DNA of 64,000 nt, from the NCBI RefSeq assembly GCF_011742555.1, contig NZ_JAAQQR010000011.1:1-64000 (forward strand), given 5' to 3'. Shown here piece by piece: positions 7,274-16,369 of the stretch (position 1 is its first letter; each line of letters begins with the position of its first letter). The DNA comes from Luteibacter jiangsuensis (GTDB lineage Bacteria; Pseudomonadota; Gammaproteobacteria; Xanthomonadales; Rhodanobacteraceae). Both the position numbers and the translations under genes were made by a program. Under the pieces are notes generated by a model. The model ran no database searches. It was not told the origin of the DNA and worked only from the letters and a program-made list of their open reading frames with translations.

Positions 7274-9247
7274 ATGTCCAAAGTCGATCTGGCGCAATTC
7301 CACAAGGCGTTCCACGAAGAGAGCCTCGACGGCCTCGACGCCATGGAGCAGGCGCTCCTCGCCCTGGACGAAGGGGCTGAAGATCCGGAACTCATCAACG
7401 TGGTGTTTCGTGCCGCCCACTCGATCAAGGGCGGCGCGGCCACGTTCGGTTTCACCGACGTGGCTGCCTTCACGCACGTGGCCGAGAACCTGATGGACGA
7501 GGTCCGCAGCGGCCGCCGTCCGATGGAAAAGGCCGTGGTGGAACTGCTGTTGCGCTCGGGCGATACCGTGCGCGACATGCTGGCCCTGTCGATGGCCGGC
7601 CAGCCGGCGGCCACGGCGGAAAGCCAGGCACTGCTGGCCGAGCTTTCGGCCATGGTGTCCGGCGGCACGGCCGCTGTGCCCGCTGCCGCGAAGGCGGCCG
7701 CGCCCGCCGAAACGATCGAAGGCTGGGACATCGCGTTCCGCCCCTTCGATTACCTGCTGAAGACCGGCAACGATCCGGCACGCATGTTCCGCGAACTCGG
7801 CGCCCTGGGTCCGCTTCGCGTCGAGTGCGATGCCGGCAAGCTTCCCGCGCTCGCCGACATGGACGCCTCGTCGTCCTATCTCGGCTGGACGCTTCACCTC
7901 GATGCGGGCGCCAAGCGCGCCGCCGTCGAGGGCGTATTCGACTGGGTGGACGGCGATTGCGACCTCACCCTCACGCCGCGCGTTGCCGCACCGGCACCGG
8001 CCGCGCCCGCTGCTGCACCCGCGGCGCCGTCCGCCCCGCGTGCGGTGCGCGACGTGGCCACGAACAGCGAAGCCAGCTCCGTCCGTGTCGGCATCGAGAA
8101 AATCGATACGCTGATCAACCTCGTCGGCGAACTGGTCATCACCCAGTCGATGCTCAGCCAGTTCCACGACGGTGTGGATGCCTCGCAGCTGGAAATGCTT
8201 CGCCATGGCCTGGCCCAGCTGGCGCGCCATACGCGCGAGTTGCAGGAAAGCGTCATGAGCATCCGCATGCTGCCCATCAGCACGGTGTTCAACCGCTTCC
8301 CGCGCCTGGTCCGCGACCTGGCGCAGAAGCTCGACAAGAAGGTGGTGCTCGACCTGCGCGGCGAGACCACCGAGCTGGACAAGACCGTGCTCGAGAAGAT
8401 CGGCGATCCGCTGGTCCACCTCGTGCGCAACGCCATCGACCACGGCCTGGAAGTTCCCGCGAAGCGTCTTGCCGCCGGCAAGGGCGACACGGGCACGCTG
8501 CGCATGGAAGCCTTCCATCGTGGCGGTTCCATCGTCGTGGAAGTGGCCGACGACGGCGCGGGCCTCAACCGCGACGCCATCGTGGCCAAGGCCGTGCAGC
8601 GCGGCATCATCGCCTCGGGCGACGGCATGTCCGACGACGCCGTGGCCGAACTGATCTTCGAGGCCGGCTTCTCCACGGCCGCCGCCACCACCGACCTGTC
8701 GGGCCGCGGCGTCGGCATGGACGTGGTCCGCCGCAACGTCATGGATCTGGGCGGCACCGTCGGCATCCGCAGCACGCAGGGCAGCGGCACAACGTTCACC
8801 ATCACGCTGCCCCTCACGCTCGCCATCATCGACGGCCTCACGGCCGCGGTGGGCGAGGAAACCTATATCGTGCCGCTGGTTTCCATCGTGGAATCGGTGC
8901 AGGTGAAGCCAGACGCCGTGCGCAGCGTGGTCGGTGGCGGCGAGTTGTTCCGCTTCCGCGACCAGTGGCTGCCGATTGTGCGGTTGTTCGACGTCTTCGG
9001 CTGCGAGGGCCGTCGCCGCTCCGTCGACGAGGGCATCGTCATCGTGGTGGAAGGCGAGGGCACCCGCATCGGCCTGTTCGTGGACGAACTGATCGGCCAG
9101 CAGCAGGCGGTGGTGAAATCGCTGGAGGCCAACTACCGCCGTGTGGCGGGCATTTCCGGCGCCACGATCCTGGCCGACGGTTCGGTGGCCCTGATCGCCG
9201 ATGTCACCGGCCTGGTGCGCATGCAGGGGCGTCGCAAGGCGGCCTGA
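7274..9247 (+). CDS. cheA: Chemotaxis histidine kinase CheA
   Basis: A 657-residue CheA with all domains. The HPt domain has the phospho-acceptor His49 in AAHSIKGGA. A P2-like CheY-binding part (about 150-240, WDIAFRPF...) is followed by an Ala/Pro linker and the dimerisation helices. The ATPase follows with N-box HLVRNAIDHGLE, G1 DDGAGLN and G2 GRGVGMDVV, and a CheW-like domain ends the protein. It autophosphorylates under receptor control and passes phosphate to CheY and CheB. A long antisense frame covers it but is a GC-bias shadow. Confidence 0.97.
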   Translation: MSKVDLAQFHKAFHEESLDGLDAMEQALLALDEGAEDPELINVVFRAAHSIKGGAATFGFTDVAAFTHVAENLMDEVRSGRRPMEKAVVELLLRSGDTVRDMLALSMAGQPAATAESQALLAELSAMVSGGTAAVPAAAKAAAPAETIEGWDIAFRPFDYLLKTGNDPARMFRELGALGPLRVECDAGKLPALADMDASSSYLGWTLHLDAGAKRAAVEGVFDWVDGDCDLTLTPRVAAPAPAAPAAAPAAPSAPRAVRDVATNSEASSVRVGIEKIDTLINLVGELVITQSMLSQFHDGVDASQLEMLRHGLAQLARHTRELQESVMSIRMLPISTVFNRFPRLVRDLAQKLDKKVVLDLRGETTELDKTVLEKIGDPLVHLVRNAIDHGLEVPAKRLAAGKGDTGTLRMEAFHRGGSIVVEVADDGAGLNRDAIVAKAVQRGIIASGDGMSDDAVAELIFEAGFSTAAATTDLSGRGVGMDVVRRNVMDLGGTVGIRSTQGSGTTFTITLPLTLAIIDGLTAAVGEETYIVPLVSIVESVQVKPDAVRSVVGGGELFRFRDQWLPIVRLFDVFGCEGRRRSVDEGIVIVVEGEGTRIGLFVDELIGQQQAVVKSLEANYRRVAGISGATILADGSVALIADVTGLVRMQGRRKAA

Positions 9248-9249
9248 TA

Positions 9250-9437
9250 AGGCTCGCGGCAAGGTTGCCCGCTGCCGCGGGATCGCCGGCATAGCCGGCT
9301 CCCACAGTAGCCCTCACCAGGCACAGAGGTTTCCCCAAAAGCGTGCGAGCTTTGTGTGGGAGCCGCTTCAGCGGCGATGGATGCTCGCGGTAAACGGGCC
9401 CGCTGCCGCGGGATCGCCGGCATAGCCGGCTCCCGCA
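9250..9437. repeat. REP-like palindromic repeat pair between cheA and cheW
   Basis: Two copies of a palindromic unit (9250-9305 and 9355-9437). The second has the full form: gtgggagccgcttcagcggc, a spacer, then gatcgccggcatagccggct. The same unit recurs at 20770-20850 and, inverted, at 27178-27258, always between genes. This accounts for the 296-base gap between cheA and cheW. Confidence 0.85.
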
Positions 9438-9543
9438 AGGGCCCGTCAGCCGCGTCGAATTCCCCCTCAAGTCCCCGTGGCCGCGGCCGATACCCCTTGA
9501 GAAGGGGTCCCGAACCGCCGATCCGATCCGCCGTGGGAACGAC

Positions 9544-10059
9544 ATGAACGAGCAAGCCAGCACCGCCAGCGCCGCGTCCGACGAGGCCGCGCAGTACCTC
9601 ACCGTCAACCTCGGGAACGAGGAATACGGCGTCGATATCCTCGCCGTCCGTGAAATTCGCGGCTGGACGCCGGTCACCCGTATCCCGCAGGCCCCGTCCT
9701 ACGTCCTGGGCGTGCTGAACCTCCGCGGCGCCATCGTCCCTGTGCTGGACCTGCGCCTGCGCTTCGGGCTCGCCCGCGAGGAATACACCGCCACCACCGT
9801 ATGCGTGATCGTCATGGTCGCGGGCCGCCAGTTCGGCGTGGTGGTCGATGCCGTCTCCGACGTGGTCGATGTCTCGCCGGGCGGCATCCGTCCCGTGCCC
9901 GACATGGGCACCACCGTCGATACCGAATACCTGAAGGGCCTTACCTCCGTCGGCGAGCGCATGGTGCTGCTTCTCGACGTGGACCGCCTGCTCCAGCCGC
10001 AGGATGCCCAGATGCTGGAGGCCGCGCTGGCCTCCTCGGATGTGAAAGCCGTCGCGTGA
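9544..10059 (+). CDS. cheW: Chemotaxis coupling protein CheW
   Basis: A 171-residue CheW domain: [18 protein letters not shown] at the start, the hallmark [20 protein letters not shown] in the middle and a VDIDRLL-like end (LLLDVDRLL). It links CheA to receptors at the cell pole. Separated from cheA by REP-like repeats, so it may be read from the same transcript or partly uncoupled from it. The receptor gene follows after 83 bases. Confidence 0.96.
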   Translation: MNEQASTASAASDEAAQYLTVNLGNEEYGVDILAVREIRGWTPVTRIPQAPSYVLGVLNLRGAIVPVLDLRLRFGLAREEYTATTVCVIVMVAGRQFGVVVDAVSDVVDVSPGGIRPVPDMGTTVDTEYLKGLTSVGERMVLLLDVDRLLQPQDAQMLEAALASSDVKAVA

Positions 10060-10142
10060 GCCGTCCACGCCCGGGGGAGGGCATCGGCCCTTCCGGGCGC
10101 GACCGGTTCGCCCTTGCCGCACCTTTGCCGATTGGAATCGTG

Positions 10143-11855
10143 ATGAAGAAGTTCAAGTTCAAGATGCCCGCCCTGACCGTCCGAGGCCGCCTCTACGGCG
10201 TGCTTGGCCTGCTCACGCTCATGCTCTTCGGCGGTGCCGCCGTCGGTCTCGGCGCCATGCATTTCCAGAACGAAGGCTTGCGCCAGGTGTACGAGGAAGA
10301 ACTCGTGCCGTCGGAAATGCTCACACGCATCAACTCGCAGTCGCTCATGTCGTTCGTCGTCCTCGGCGAGGCCGCGGCGAAGGTGGGAAGCCCCGACCAG
10401 GTGAAGCAGAAGGTCGCGGAGTTCCAGAAGTATCAGGACGAGATGGGCGCGACGAAGGCGGCGTTCCTGAAGGTGCCGATGTCCGCCGACGTCAAGAAGC
10501 TCTACGACAAGTGGCAGGCCACCAACGAGGATTACAACCAGGCGAAGACCGACATCGTCGATGCCCTCAACCAGGGCGACCAGGGCGCTTCCGATATCCT
10601 GGAGCTGCAAGTGCGGCCGCTGCTGATGGATCGCCAGACCCAGCTCGGCAAGCTCATCGAAGCCAAGCGCGCGGAAGCCGAAACGATCTTCAACAAGGAA
10701 ACCGCGCAGTACAAGACGATCCGCGCGCTGTGCATCGCTGCCCTCGCGATCGGCCTCATCATCAGCCTGTTCATCGCCGTGCTCGTGGTGCGCTCCATCC
10801 TGCGCACGCTGGCGCAGACGGTTGCCGTCGCCCACCTCATCGCCGAGGGCAAGCTCGGTCATGACGTGCAGGTGACCCGCAACGACGAACTCGGCCAGCT
10901 GCAGGCAGCCTTCCGCGCCATGGACGAGCGCCTGAGCAGCATCGTTTCGGAAGTGCGCCACGGCGCCGGCTCGGTCAGCACGGCCGCGCAGGAGATCTCG
11001 CGCGGCAACGACGACCTCTCGCAGCGTACGCAGGAGCAGGCCTCCAGCCTGGAGGAGACCGCCTCGTCGATGGAGGAAATGACCTCCACGGTGAAGCAGA
11101 ACGCCGAGAACGCCAGCCACGCGAACCAGCTGGCCCGCGGTGCACGCGAGCAGGCCGAGAAGGGCGGCGAAGTGGTTGCCCAGACGGTCGTGGCGATGCG
11201 CGAGATCAATTCGTCCAGCAAGAAGATTTCCGACATCGTCAGCCTCATCGACGAAATCGCTTTCCAGACCAACCTGCTGGCGCTCAACGCGGCGGTGGAA
11301 GCGGCACGTGCCGGCGAGCAGGGTCGCGGCTTCGCGGTGGTGGCCACCGAGGTGCGCAACCTCGCCGGTCGCTCCGCCAATGCGGCCAAGGAGATCAAGG
11401 GCCTCATCAACGACAGCGCCGACAAGGTGCGCACGGGCTCCGAACTCGTCGACCAGTCCGGCAAGGCGCTGGCCGAGATCGTGGAGAGCGTGAAGAAGGT
11501 CACCGACATCGTCGCCGAGATCGCTGCCGCCAGCTCGGAGCAGTCGGCCGGCATCGACCAGGTGAACCACGCCGTGCTGCAGATGGACGAGATGACCCAG
11601 CAGAACGCAGCGCTGGTCGAGGAATCGGCCGCTGCAGCGCGTGCCATGCACGAGCAGGCCACCGAACTGAGCCGTCAGGTCGCGTTCTTCCAGATCACGG
11701 GCAACGCGTCCGCCACGCCGGCCTCGAAGGCCAAGCGCAAGGACGCCGCGCAGGAAGAGATGGAAACCGTGTTCGCGGCCGTGCGCAGCGCGCCGGCCCC
11801 GCGTGCCCAGCGTTCGGCGGAACCCGCCGACGCCGGTGTGTGGAAGGAGTTCTGA
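10143..11855 (+). CDS. Methyl-accepting chemotaxis receptor
   Basis: A 570-residue receptor from ATG 10143; the frame is open further upstream, but [17 protein letters not shown] is a natural receptor N-terminus. TM1 about 18-38, a helical periplasmic sensor to about 190, TM2 ([20 protein letters not shown]) about 196-216, HAMP, then the signalling hairpin with tip [20 protein letters not shown]. Gln/Glu-rich methylation segments flank the tip. The protein ends VWKEF, which fits the C-terminal tether pentapeptide bound by CheR/CheB. CheR is encoded three bases downstream. Confidence 0.95.
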   Translation: MKKFKFKMPALTVRGRLYGVLGLLTLMLFGGAAVGLGAMHFQNEGLRQVYEEELVPSEMLTRINSQSLMSFVVLGEAAAKVGSPDQVKQKVAEFQKYQDEMGATKAAFLKVPMSADVKKLYDKWQATNEDYNQAKTDIVDALNQGDQGASDILELQVRPLLMDRQTQLGKLIEAKRAEAETIFNKETAQYKTIRALCIAALAIGLIISLFIAVLVVRSILRTLAQTVAVAHLIAEGKLGHDVQVTRNDELGQLQAAFRAMDERLSSIVSEVRHGAGSVSTAAQEISRGNDDLSQRTQEQASSLEETASSMEEMTSTVKQNAENASHANQLARGAREQAEKGGEVVAQTVVAMREINSSSKKISDIVSLIDEIAFQTNLLALNAAVEAARAGEQGRGFAVVATEVRNLAGRSANAAKEIKGLINDSADKVRTGSELVDQSGKALAEIVESVKKVTDIVAEIAAASSEQSAGIDQVNHAVLQMDEMTQQNAALVEESAAAARAMHEQATELSRQVAFFQITGNASATPASKAKRKDAAQEEMETVFAAVRSAPAPRAQRSAEPADAGVWKEF

Positions 11856-11858
11856 GCC

Positions 11859-12734
11859 ATGAACGCGCTCGTCGACAGCGGTGATGCCGTCGGCCCGGCG
11901 GGCGCGGCGGGCCCAACCCTCGGGGAGGCCGAATTCGCCTTCCTGCGAGATTTCGTGCTGCAGCATTGCGGCATATCGCTGGGCGAGCACAAGCGGCAGC
12001 TGGTGCAGGGACGGCTCCTGCGCCGGTTGAGGGCGCTCGCGCTTCCGGGCTTCGCGGCCTACTGCGACTTGCTGAAGCGCGATCCCGAATCCGAACTGGG
12101 CGAACTGGCCAGCTGCATCAGCACGAACGTCACCTCGTTCTTCCGCGAGATGCACCACTACGACATGCTCGTGGACGAGTTGCTGCCGCGCTGGCTGGAA
12201 GAGAAACGCGGCGGCGGCCGCCTGCGCATCTGGTCGGCCGGCTGCTCCACCGGTGAGGAGCCTTACGCCATTGCCATGGTGCTGGCCGAGGCTTTGGAAC
12301 GTACGCGTGCCGACGTGGACGCGAAAATCCTCGCCACCGACCTTTCGCCGCAGGCCCTGGCCGCGGCGCGCAAGGGCGTCTACCCCGTCGACCGCCTGGG
12401 CGGGGTGAGCGACGAACGGCGCAAGCGCTGGTTCCTGCGCGGCGAGGGCAGCTACGACGGCTATGCCCAGATCCACCCGCGCCTGCGCGAGCTGGTCACG
12501 ATCCAGCCGCTCAACCTGCTGCACGAATGGCCCATGCAGGGCCGGTTCGACGCGATCTTCTGCCGCAACGTGGTCATCTATTTCGACAAACCCACGAAGC
12601 AGCGCCTCTTTGCCCGTTACGCCGGCATGCTGGAAAGCCGCGGCTATCTGTTCCTCGGTCATTCGGAATCCATGTACGGACTGTCCGAAGACTTCGACCT
12701 GATCGGCCGCACGGTCTACCGGAAGCGCACATGA
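11859..12734 (+). CDS. cheR: Chemoreceptor methyltransferase CheR
   Basis: A 291-residue CheR: N-terminal helical domain, then an S-adenosylmethionine-binding fold with WSAGCSTGEEPYAIAM, and the later FDAIFCRNVVIYFD motif. It methylates receptor Glu residues for adaptation, opposed by CheB. The gene starts three bases after the receptor stop, and its own stop overlaps the cheD start (ATGA), so the three are translationally coupled. Confidence 0.96.
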   Translation: MNALVDSGDAVGPAGAAGPTLGEAEFAFLRDFVLQHCGISLGEHKRQLVQGRLLRRLRALALPGFAAYCDLLKRDPESELGELASCISTNVTSFFREMHHYDMLVDELLPRWLEEKRGGGRLRIWSAGCSTGEEPYAIAMVLAEALERTRADVDAKILATDLSPQALAAARKGVYPVDRLGGVSDERRKRWFLRGEGSYDGYAQIHPRLRELVTIQPLNLLHEWPMQGRFDAIFCRNVVIYFDKPTKQRLFARYAGMLESRGYLFLGHSESMYGLSEDFDLIGRTVYRKRT

Positions 12735-13390
12735 GCGATGCGTACGTCCTGCAACCACGGACCTTCGCCGGTTTTGATCCTAAGAGCGTGCTGCCCGGCT
12801 TCGAGCACGTGCGTCGCTTCTGGGACCCGGCGCAGGAAGTGGTCACGGTGAAGATCCTGCCCGGCGAGTTCTACGTCAGCGTGCAGGAAGAAATGATCTC
12901 CACGGTGCTGGGTTCGTGCGTGTCGGCGTGCGTGCGCGACGCCCGCCGCCGAATCGGCGGCATGAACCACTTCATGTTGCCCGAGCCCACCGGCGAGCGC
13001 GACGGGTGGAGTTCCACCGTGGGCCGCGCGGCGCGTTACGGCAACGACGCCATGGAACAGCTGATCAACGCCATCCTCAAGGCCGGCGGCAAGCGCGACG
13101 ACCTCGAGGTGAAGATCTTCGGTGGCGGCCGCGTGCTGGCTACCATGACCGATATCGGTCAGCGCAACATCGCTTTTGTACAGCGTTACATCGCCACCGA
13201 AAAGCTGAAGCTCTGCGCGGCCGACGTGGGCGATATCTATCCGCGCCAGGTGCAGTTCTTCCCGGTAAGCGGCAAGGTGCGCGTGCGCCAGATGCGCTCC
13301 ATGCACGACCACAGCCTGGCCGATCGCGAGAAGCGGTACCTCAAGCGATTGGCAGATGATCCGATAAAGGGAGAGGTGGAACTTTTCTGA
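12731..13390 (+). CDS. cheD: Chemoreceptor glutamine deamidase CheD
   Basis: A 219-residue CheD, starting at the ATG that overlaps the cheR stop. The catalytic Cys lies in [14 protein letters not shown], followed by the His of [11 protein letters not shown] and later KIFGGGRVL. The enzyme deamidates receptor Gln residues and in some bacteria acts with CheC. No cheC is visible here. Its place between cheR and cheB groups the receptor-modifying enzymes together. Confidence 0.96.
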   Translation: MSDAYVLQPRTFAGFDPKSVLPGFEHVRRFWDPAQEVVTVKILPGEFYVSVQEEMISTVLGSCVSACVRDARRRIGGMNHFMLPEPTGERDGWSSTVGRAARYGNDAMEQLINAILKAGGKRDDLEVKIFGGGRVLATMTDIGQRNIAFVQRYIATEKLKLCAADVGDIYPRQVQFFPVSGKVRVRQMRSMHDHSLADREKRYLKRLADDPIKGEVELF

Positions 13391-13473
13391 CGCCCTCGTC
13401 GGGAGTTCACCTCGTTACCGTATCCGGTCGGTTCGCCGACAGGGACGTCAAGTCACCCGAGTTGCCAGAACCC

Positions 13474-14571
13474 ATGCAGAAAGTACGCGTTCTTATCGTC
13501 GACGATTCGGCCCTGGTGCGTAAGGTGCTGACCGCCATGCTCGAGTCCGATCCGGGCATCGAGGTGGTGGGCACCGCCGCGGACCCGCTGATCGCGCGCG
13601 ACAAGATCAAGCAGCTCAATCCGGATGTCCTCACGCTCGACGTGGAGATGCCGCGGATGGATGGCCTGACCTTCCTCGACAATCTCATGCGCCTGCGCCC
13701 CATGCCGGTGGTGATGGTATCCACGCTGACCGAAAAGGGCGCCGACGTCACGCTTCGTGCGCTGGAACTGGGTGCGGTGGATTTCTTCACCAAGCCGTCC
13801 GCGGATCTCGCCAACACCTTCATGGAGCACGCGCCGGAAATCTGCGCCAAGGTTCGCCTTGCCGCCGGCGCGAAGCCGCGCGAGCGCGCCAACGTCACCA
13901 GGCTCGATGTGGCGCCGCGTCTTTCCGCCGATGCCGTGCTGCCGCGCGCGCAGACCGCCGGCAGCCGCGGTGGCACGCGGATCATCGCCATCGGTGCCTC
14001 CACGGGCGGCACCGAAGCCATTCGCGTGGTGCTGGAGGCCATGCCGCCCACCGCGCCGCCGATCGTCATCACCCAACATATTCCCGCCGCCTTCAGCGGT
14101 CCGTTCGCCGCCCGCATGGATTCGTGCTCGGCCATGCGCGTGTGCGAAGCACGTGACGGCCAGCCGATCCAGCCTGGCCACGCTTATATCGCGCCCGGCA
14201 GCCAGCATCTTCTGGTGATGTGGGACGGTGCGCGCCACGTCTGCCGACTCCACGACGGCCCGCCCGTGAACCGGCACAAGCCGTCCGTGGACGTGCTGTT
14301 CCGTTCCATGGCCGCCAGCGTCGGCGCTGCCACCATCGGTTGCCTGCTCACGGGCATGGGCGACGACGGCGCGCGCGGCCTCGGCGAACTGAAAGAAGCC
14401 GGTGCTCCCACGCTCGTCCAGGACGAGGCCAGCTCCGTCGTATGGGGCATGCCCGGCGCTGCCTGGAAGGCGGGTGCCGCCGGTGAAATGCTTCCGCTGG
14501 ATGCCATCGCGGCGCGTCTGCTTGCGCTAGCCAACACCCCCGTGCCCGCCGCTGCCCGCGTCGGCACCTGA
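13474..14571 (+). CDS. cheB: Chemoreceptor methylesterase CheB
   Basis: A 365-residue CheB from ATG 13474 ([16 protein letters not shown]); an in-frame TTG at 13462 is less likely. The receiver domain has phospho-acceptor D56 ([11 protein letters not shown]). The methylesterase domain has the catalytic Ser in [12 protein letters not shown], the His in ITQHIP and the Asp in LTGMGDDGA. CheA-driven phosphorylation activates it. An 83-base gap follows cheD. Confidence 0.96.
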   Translation: MQKVRVLIVDDSALVRKVLTAMLESDPGIEVVGTAADPLIARDKIKQLNPDVLTLDVEMPRMDGLTFLDNLMRLRPMPVVMVSTLTEKGADVTLRALELGAVDFFTKPSADLANTFMEHAPEICAKVRLAAGAKPRERANVTRLDVAPRLSADAVLPRAQTAGSRGGTRIIAIGASTGGTEAIRVVLEAMPPTAPPIVITQHIPAAFSGPFAARMDSCSAMRVCEARDGQPIQPGHAYIAPGSQHLLVMWDGARHVCRLHDGPPVNRHKPSVDVLFRSMAASVGAATIGCLLTGMGDDGARGLGELKEAGAPTLVQDEASSVVWGMPGAAWKAGAAGEMLPLDAIAARLLALANTPVPAAARVGT

Positions 14572-14587
14572 TTATCGAGACGTCATC

Positions 14588-15766
14588 ATGCTGATCCCCA
14601 AAAACGAACGCATCGTCGGCTTCGCTGCCAGCGCCATCGCGCTGGTGCTGGTGCTGGTGTTCCACTCGGCCTGGGTCGCCCCGGTCGTCGTGGCCCTGCT
14701 GACGGCGACCTGGATCGCGATCAGCTTGCGTCCCGCGCCGTTGCCCGAGGTGGAAGTGGTCGTCAACTCCACGACCAGCGACGAAGCATCGGTGCGCGAG
14801 GCGATGGAAGACGTTCGCAGCGCCATCGTCGACGAGCTGGGACATGCCAGCCGCGAGCTCAACCAGGCGCTGGATCTGCTGCGCGATGCCGTCGCCGAAC
14901 TCGGTGGCGGCTTCAACGGCCTGTCGCACAAGACCGGCAAGCAGCAGAAACTGCTGAGCGAGATCATCGAGGCCGGTGGCAAGGGCATTTCGGTTCAGGA
15001 CTTCGCGGACCGCACGGCCAGCCTGCTGGAGCACTTCGTCGGCCTGATCGTGCAGCTCTCGCGCGAAAGCCTGCGCATCGTGTACCGCATCGACGGCATG
15101 GCGAAGGAAATGGATGCCGTGTTCGCGCTGCTGAAGAACGTGAACACCATCGCCGAGGAAACCAACCTCCTGGCCCTCAACGCGGCGATCGAAGCGGCGC
15201 GCGCCGGCGAATCCGGCCGAGGCTTCGCGGTAGTGGCGGGCGAGATCCGCAACCTGGCCCAGCACAGCAACCAGTTCAACGAGAAGATCGGCACGCACGT
15301 GGAGCGCTCGCGCACCGCCATGGAACAGCTACGCGAACTCGTTGGCCACATGGCCTCGCAGGACATGAACGTGGCGCTCTCCACCAAGGGCGGCATCGAC
15401 GAGATGATGGCGACGATCACCGAATCGAACGCGCGCACCAGCGCGGCGGCCGATGAGGCGGCATCCATCAATCGCGGCCTGGGCAATGACGTGTCCACCA
15501 CGATCCGGTCGCTGCAGTTCGAGGACATCCTGAGCCAGTTGCTGCATCAGACCCGCTCGCGCCTCGTCGAGCTTCAGGAAATCACCGCCGACTGCACGCG
15601 CGACATCGAAGAGCTGGCCTGCGTGCCCGCTGATGCGGCCGAACTGGGTGCCCGCGCCCAGCGCGTGCGCTCCCGTCTGGCCGAGCAGCGCGAGCGGGCC
15701 CGCCTGCGCTCGCGTGGTCCCGCCCTGCAGCAGTCGATGGCTGCCGGCGACATCGACCTGTTCTGA
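14588..15766 (+). CDS. Membrane-anchored receptor-like signalling protein without periplasmic sensor
   Basis: A 392-residue protein with two close hydrophobic segments at the N-terminus (about 11-25 and 28-46) and almost no loop between them, so there is no periplasmic ligand domain. The rest is a cytoplasmic coiled coil with a receptor signalling tip ([17 protein letters not shown]). It lacks an obvious HAMP domain. The C-terminal part ([19 protein letters not shown]) recalls CheZ- or FrzCD-like helices. It probably joins the CheA array and reads a cytoplasmic or membrane signal. It lies 16 bases after cheB and 11 before the second STAS gene. Confidence 0.85.
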   Translation: MLIPKNERIVGFAASAIALVLVLVFHSAWVAPVVVALLTATWIAISLRPAPLPEVEVVVNSTTSDEASVREAMEDVRSAIVDELGHASRELNQALDLLRDAVAELGGGFNGLSHKTGKQQKLLSEIIEAGGKGISVQDFADRTASLLEHFVGLIVQLSRESLRIVYRIDGMAKEMDAVFALLKNVNTIAEETNLLALNAAIEAARAGESGRGFAVVAGEIRNLAQHSNQFNEKIGTHVERSRTAMEQLRELVGHMASQDMNVALSTKGGIDEMMATITESNARTSAAADEAASINRGLGNDVSTTIRSLQFEDILSQLLHQTRSRLVELQEITADCTRDIEELACVPADAAELGARAQRVRSRLAEQRERARLRSRGPALQQSMAAGDIDLF

Positions 15767-15777
15767 GGAAAACGTCC

Positions 15778-16083
15778 ATGCCTATCAACGTCCACCACGA
15801 TTCGGAACAGGGTTGCCTCACACTGCACCTGGGCGACCGCTTCGATTTCTCCATCCATCGCGCCTTCCACGATGCCTGCCTCGGTGACATTCCGCCGGCG
15901 CGCAGCTACGTGCTCGACCTCGAGCAGGTCGTGGGCATGGACAGTTCCGCCCTCGGCATGCTGATGCTGCTGCGCGAACATGCCGGCGGCGACCGCGCGG
16001 AAATACGCATCGTCAACGCCAGCGCCGATCTGCGCAACACGCTGCGCATCGCCGGTTTCGACAAGCTCTTCACCGTGCACTGA
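15778..16083 (+). CDS. STAS-domain protein (anti-sigma-antagonist type)
   Basis: A 101-residue STAS domain with a canonical phosphorylation loop, LEQVVGMDSSALGMLML, where the Ser pair is present. This is unlike the STAS protein at 6547. It ends the chemotaxis cluster, 11 bases after the receptor-like gene and 32 before a strong terminator. In related bacteria such proteins are controlled by a kinase/phosphatase partner; none is encoded in the window. Confidence 0.88.
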   Translation: MPINVHHDSEQGCLTLHLGDRFDFSIHRAFHDACLGDIPPARSYVLDLEQVVGMDSSALGMLMLLREHAGGDRAEIRIVNASADLRNTLRIAGFDKLFTVH

Positions 16084-16114
16084 TACGGCACTTCGACCGA
16101 TACGGTTTCACGGA

Positions 16115-16145
16115 ACGCCTCGGATTACCGGGGCGTTTTTTTTTT
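16115..16145 (+). terminator. Rho-independent terminator of the chemotaxis cluster
   Basis: Nine-pair stem (acgcctcgg / ccggggcgt, one G-T pair) around an ATTA loop, followed by a run of ten T. Placed 32 bases after the last gene. Confidence 0.92.
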
Positions 16146-16288
16146 GCGCGGCATCGTCAGCCTTATGCGAGGTCGGCGCACTTTTGACATGCCTTTGACA
16201 TCCTGCCGAAACTGCGTGTCGTCAGGAATCCAATTTGCCGGTTCTGCGTAACGCAAACTGCGGTCTCCGCGTCTCATGAAACCGTGGA

Positions 16289-16304
16289 TGTGACGTGGGT
16301 CACG
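16289..16304. promoter_or_regulatory. Candidate Clp/CRP-type operator
   Basis: TGTGA-cgtggg-TCACG: one mismatch to the CRP/Clp consensus TGTGA-N6-TCACA, inside a wider dyad (GTGACGTGGGTCAC). It lies 66 bases before the lipoprotein gene. In Xanthomonadales, Clp links cyclic nucleotides to adhesion and virulence genes. Binding is inferred. Confidence 0.5.
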
Positions 16305-16369
16305 TCCAAGGATTCGCTCCCACTGGCAGGGGGCTTTGCCCAGAGGGCATCGTCGGAGGAGTGTTCATC

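Noticed and set aside
7262-9292. 676-codon antisense frame across cheA, rich in His, Gly and Asp
   Set aside because: It mirrors the GC-rich codon pattern of cheA; the composition is unlike any protein and cheA itself is unmistakable.
9699-12758. 1019-codon antisense frame across cheW, mcp and cheR
   Set aside because: Shadow of three recognised genes; it crosses their boundaries and has no domain.
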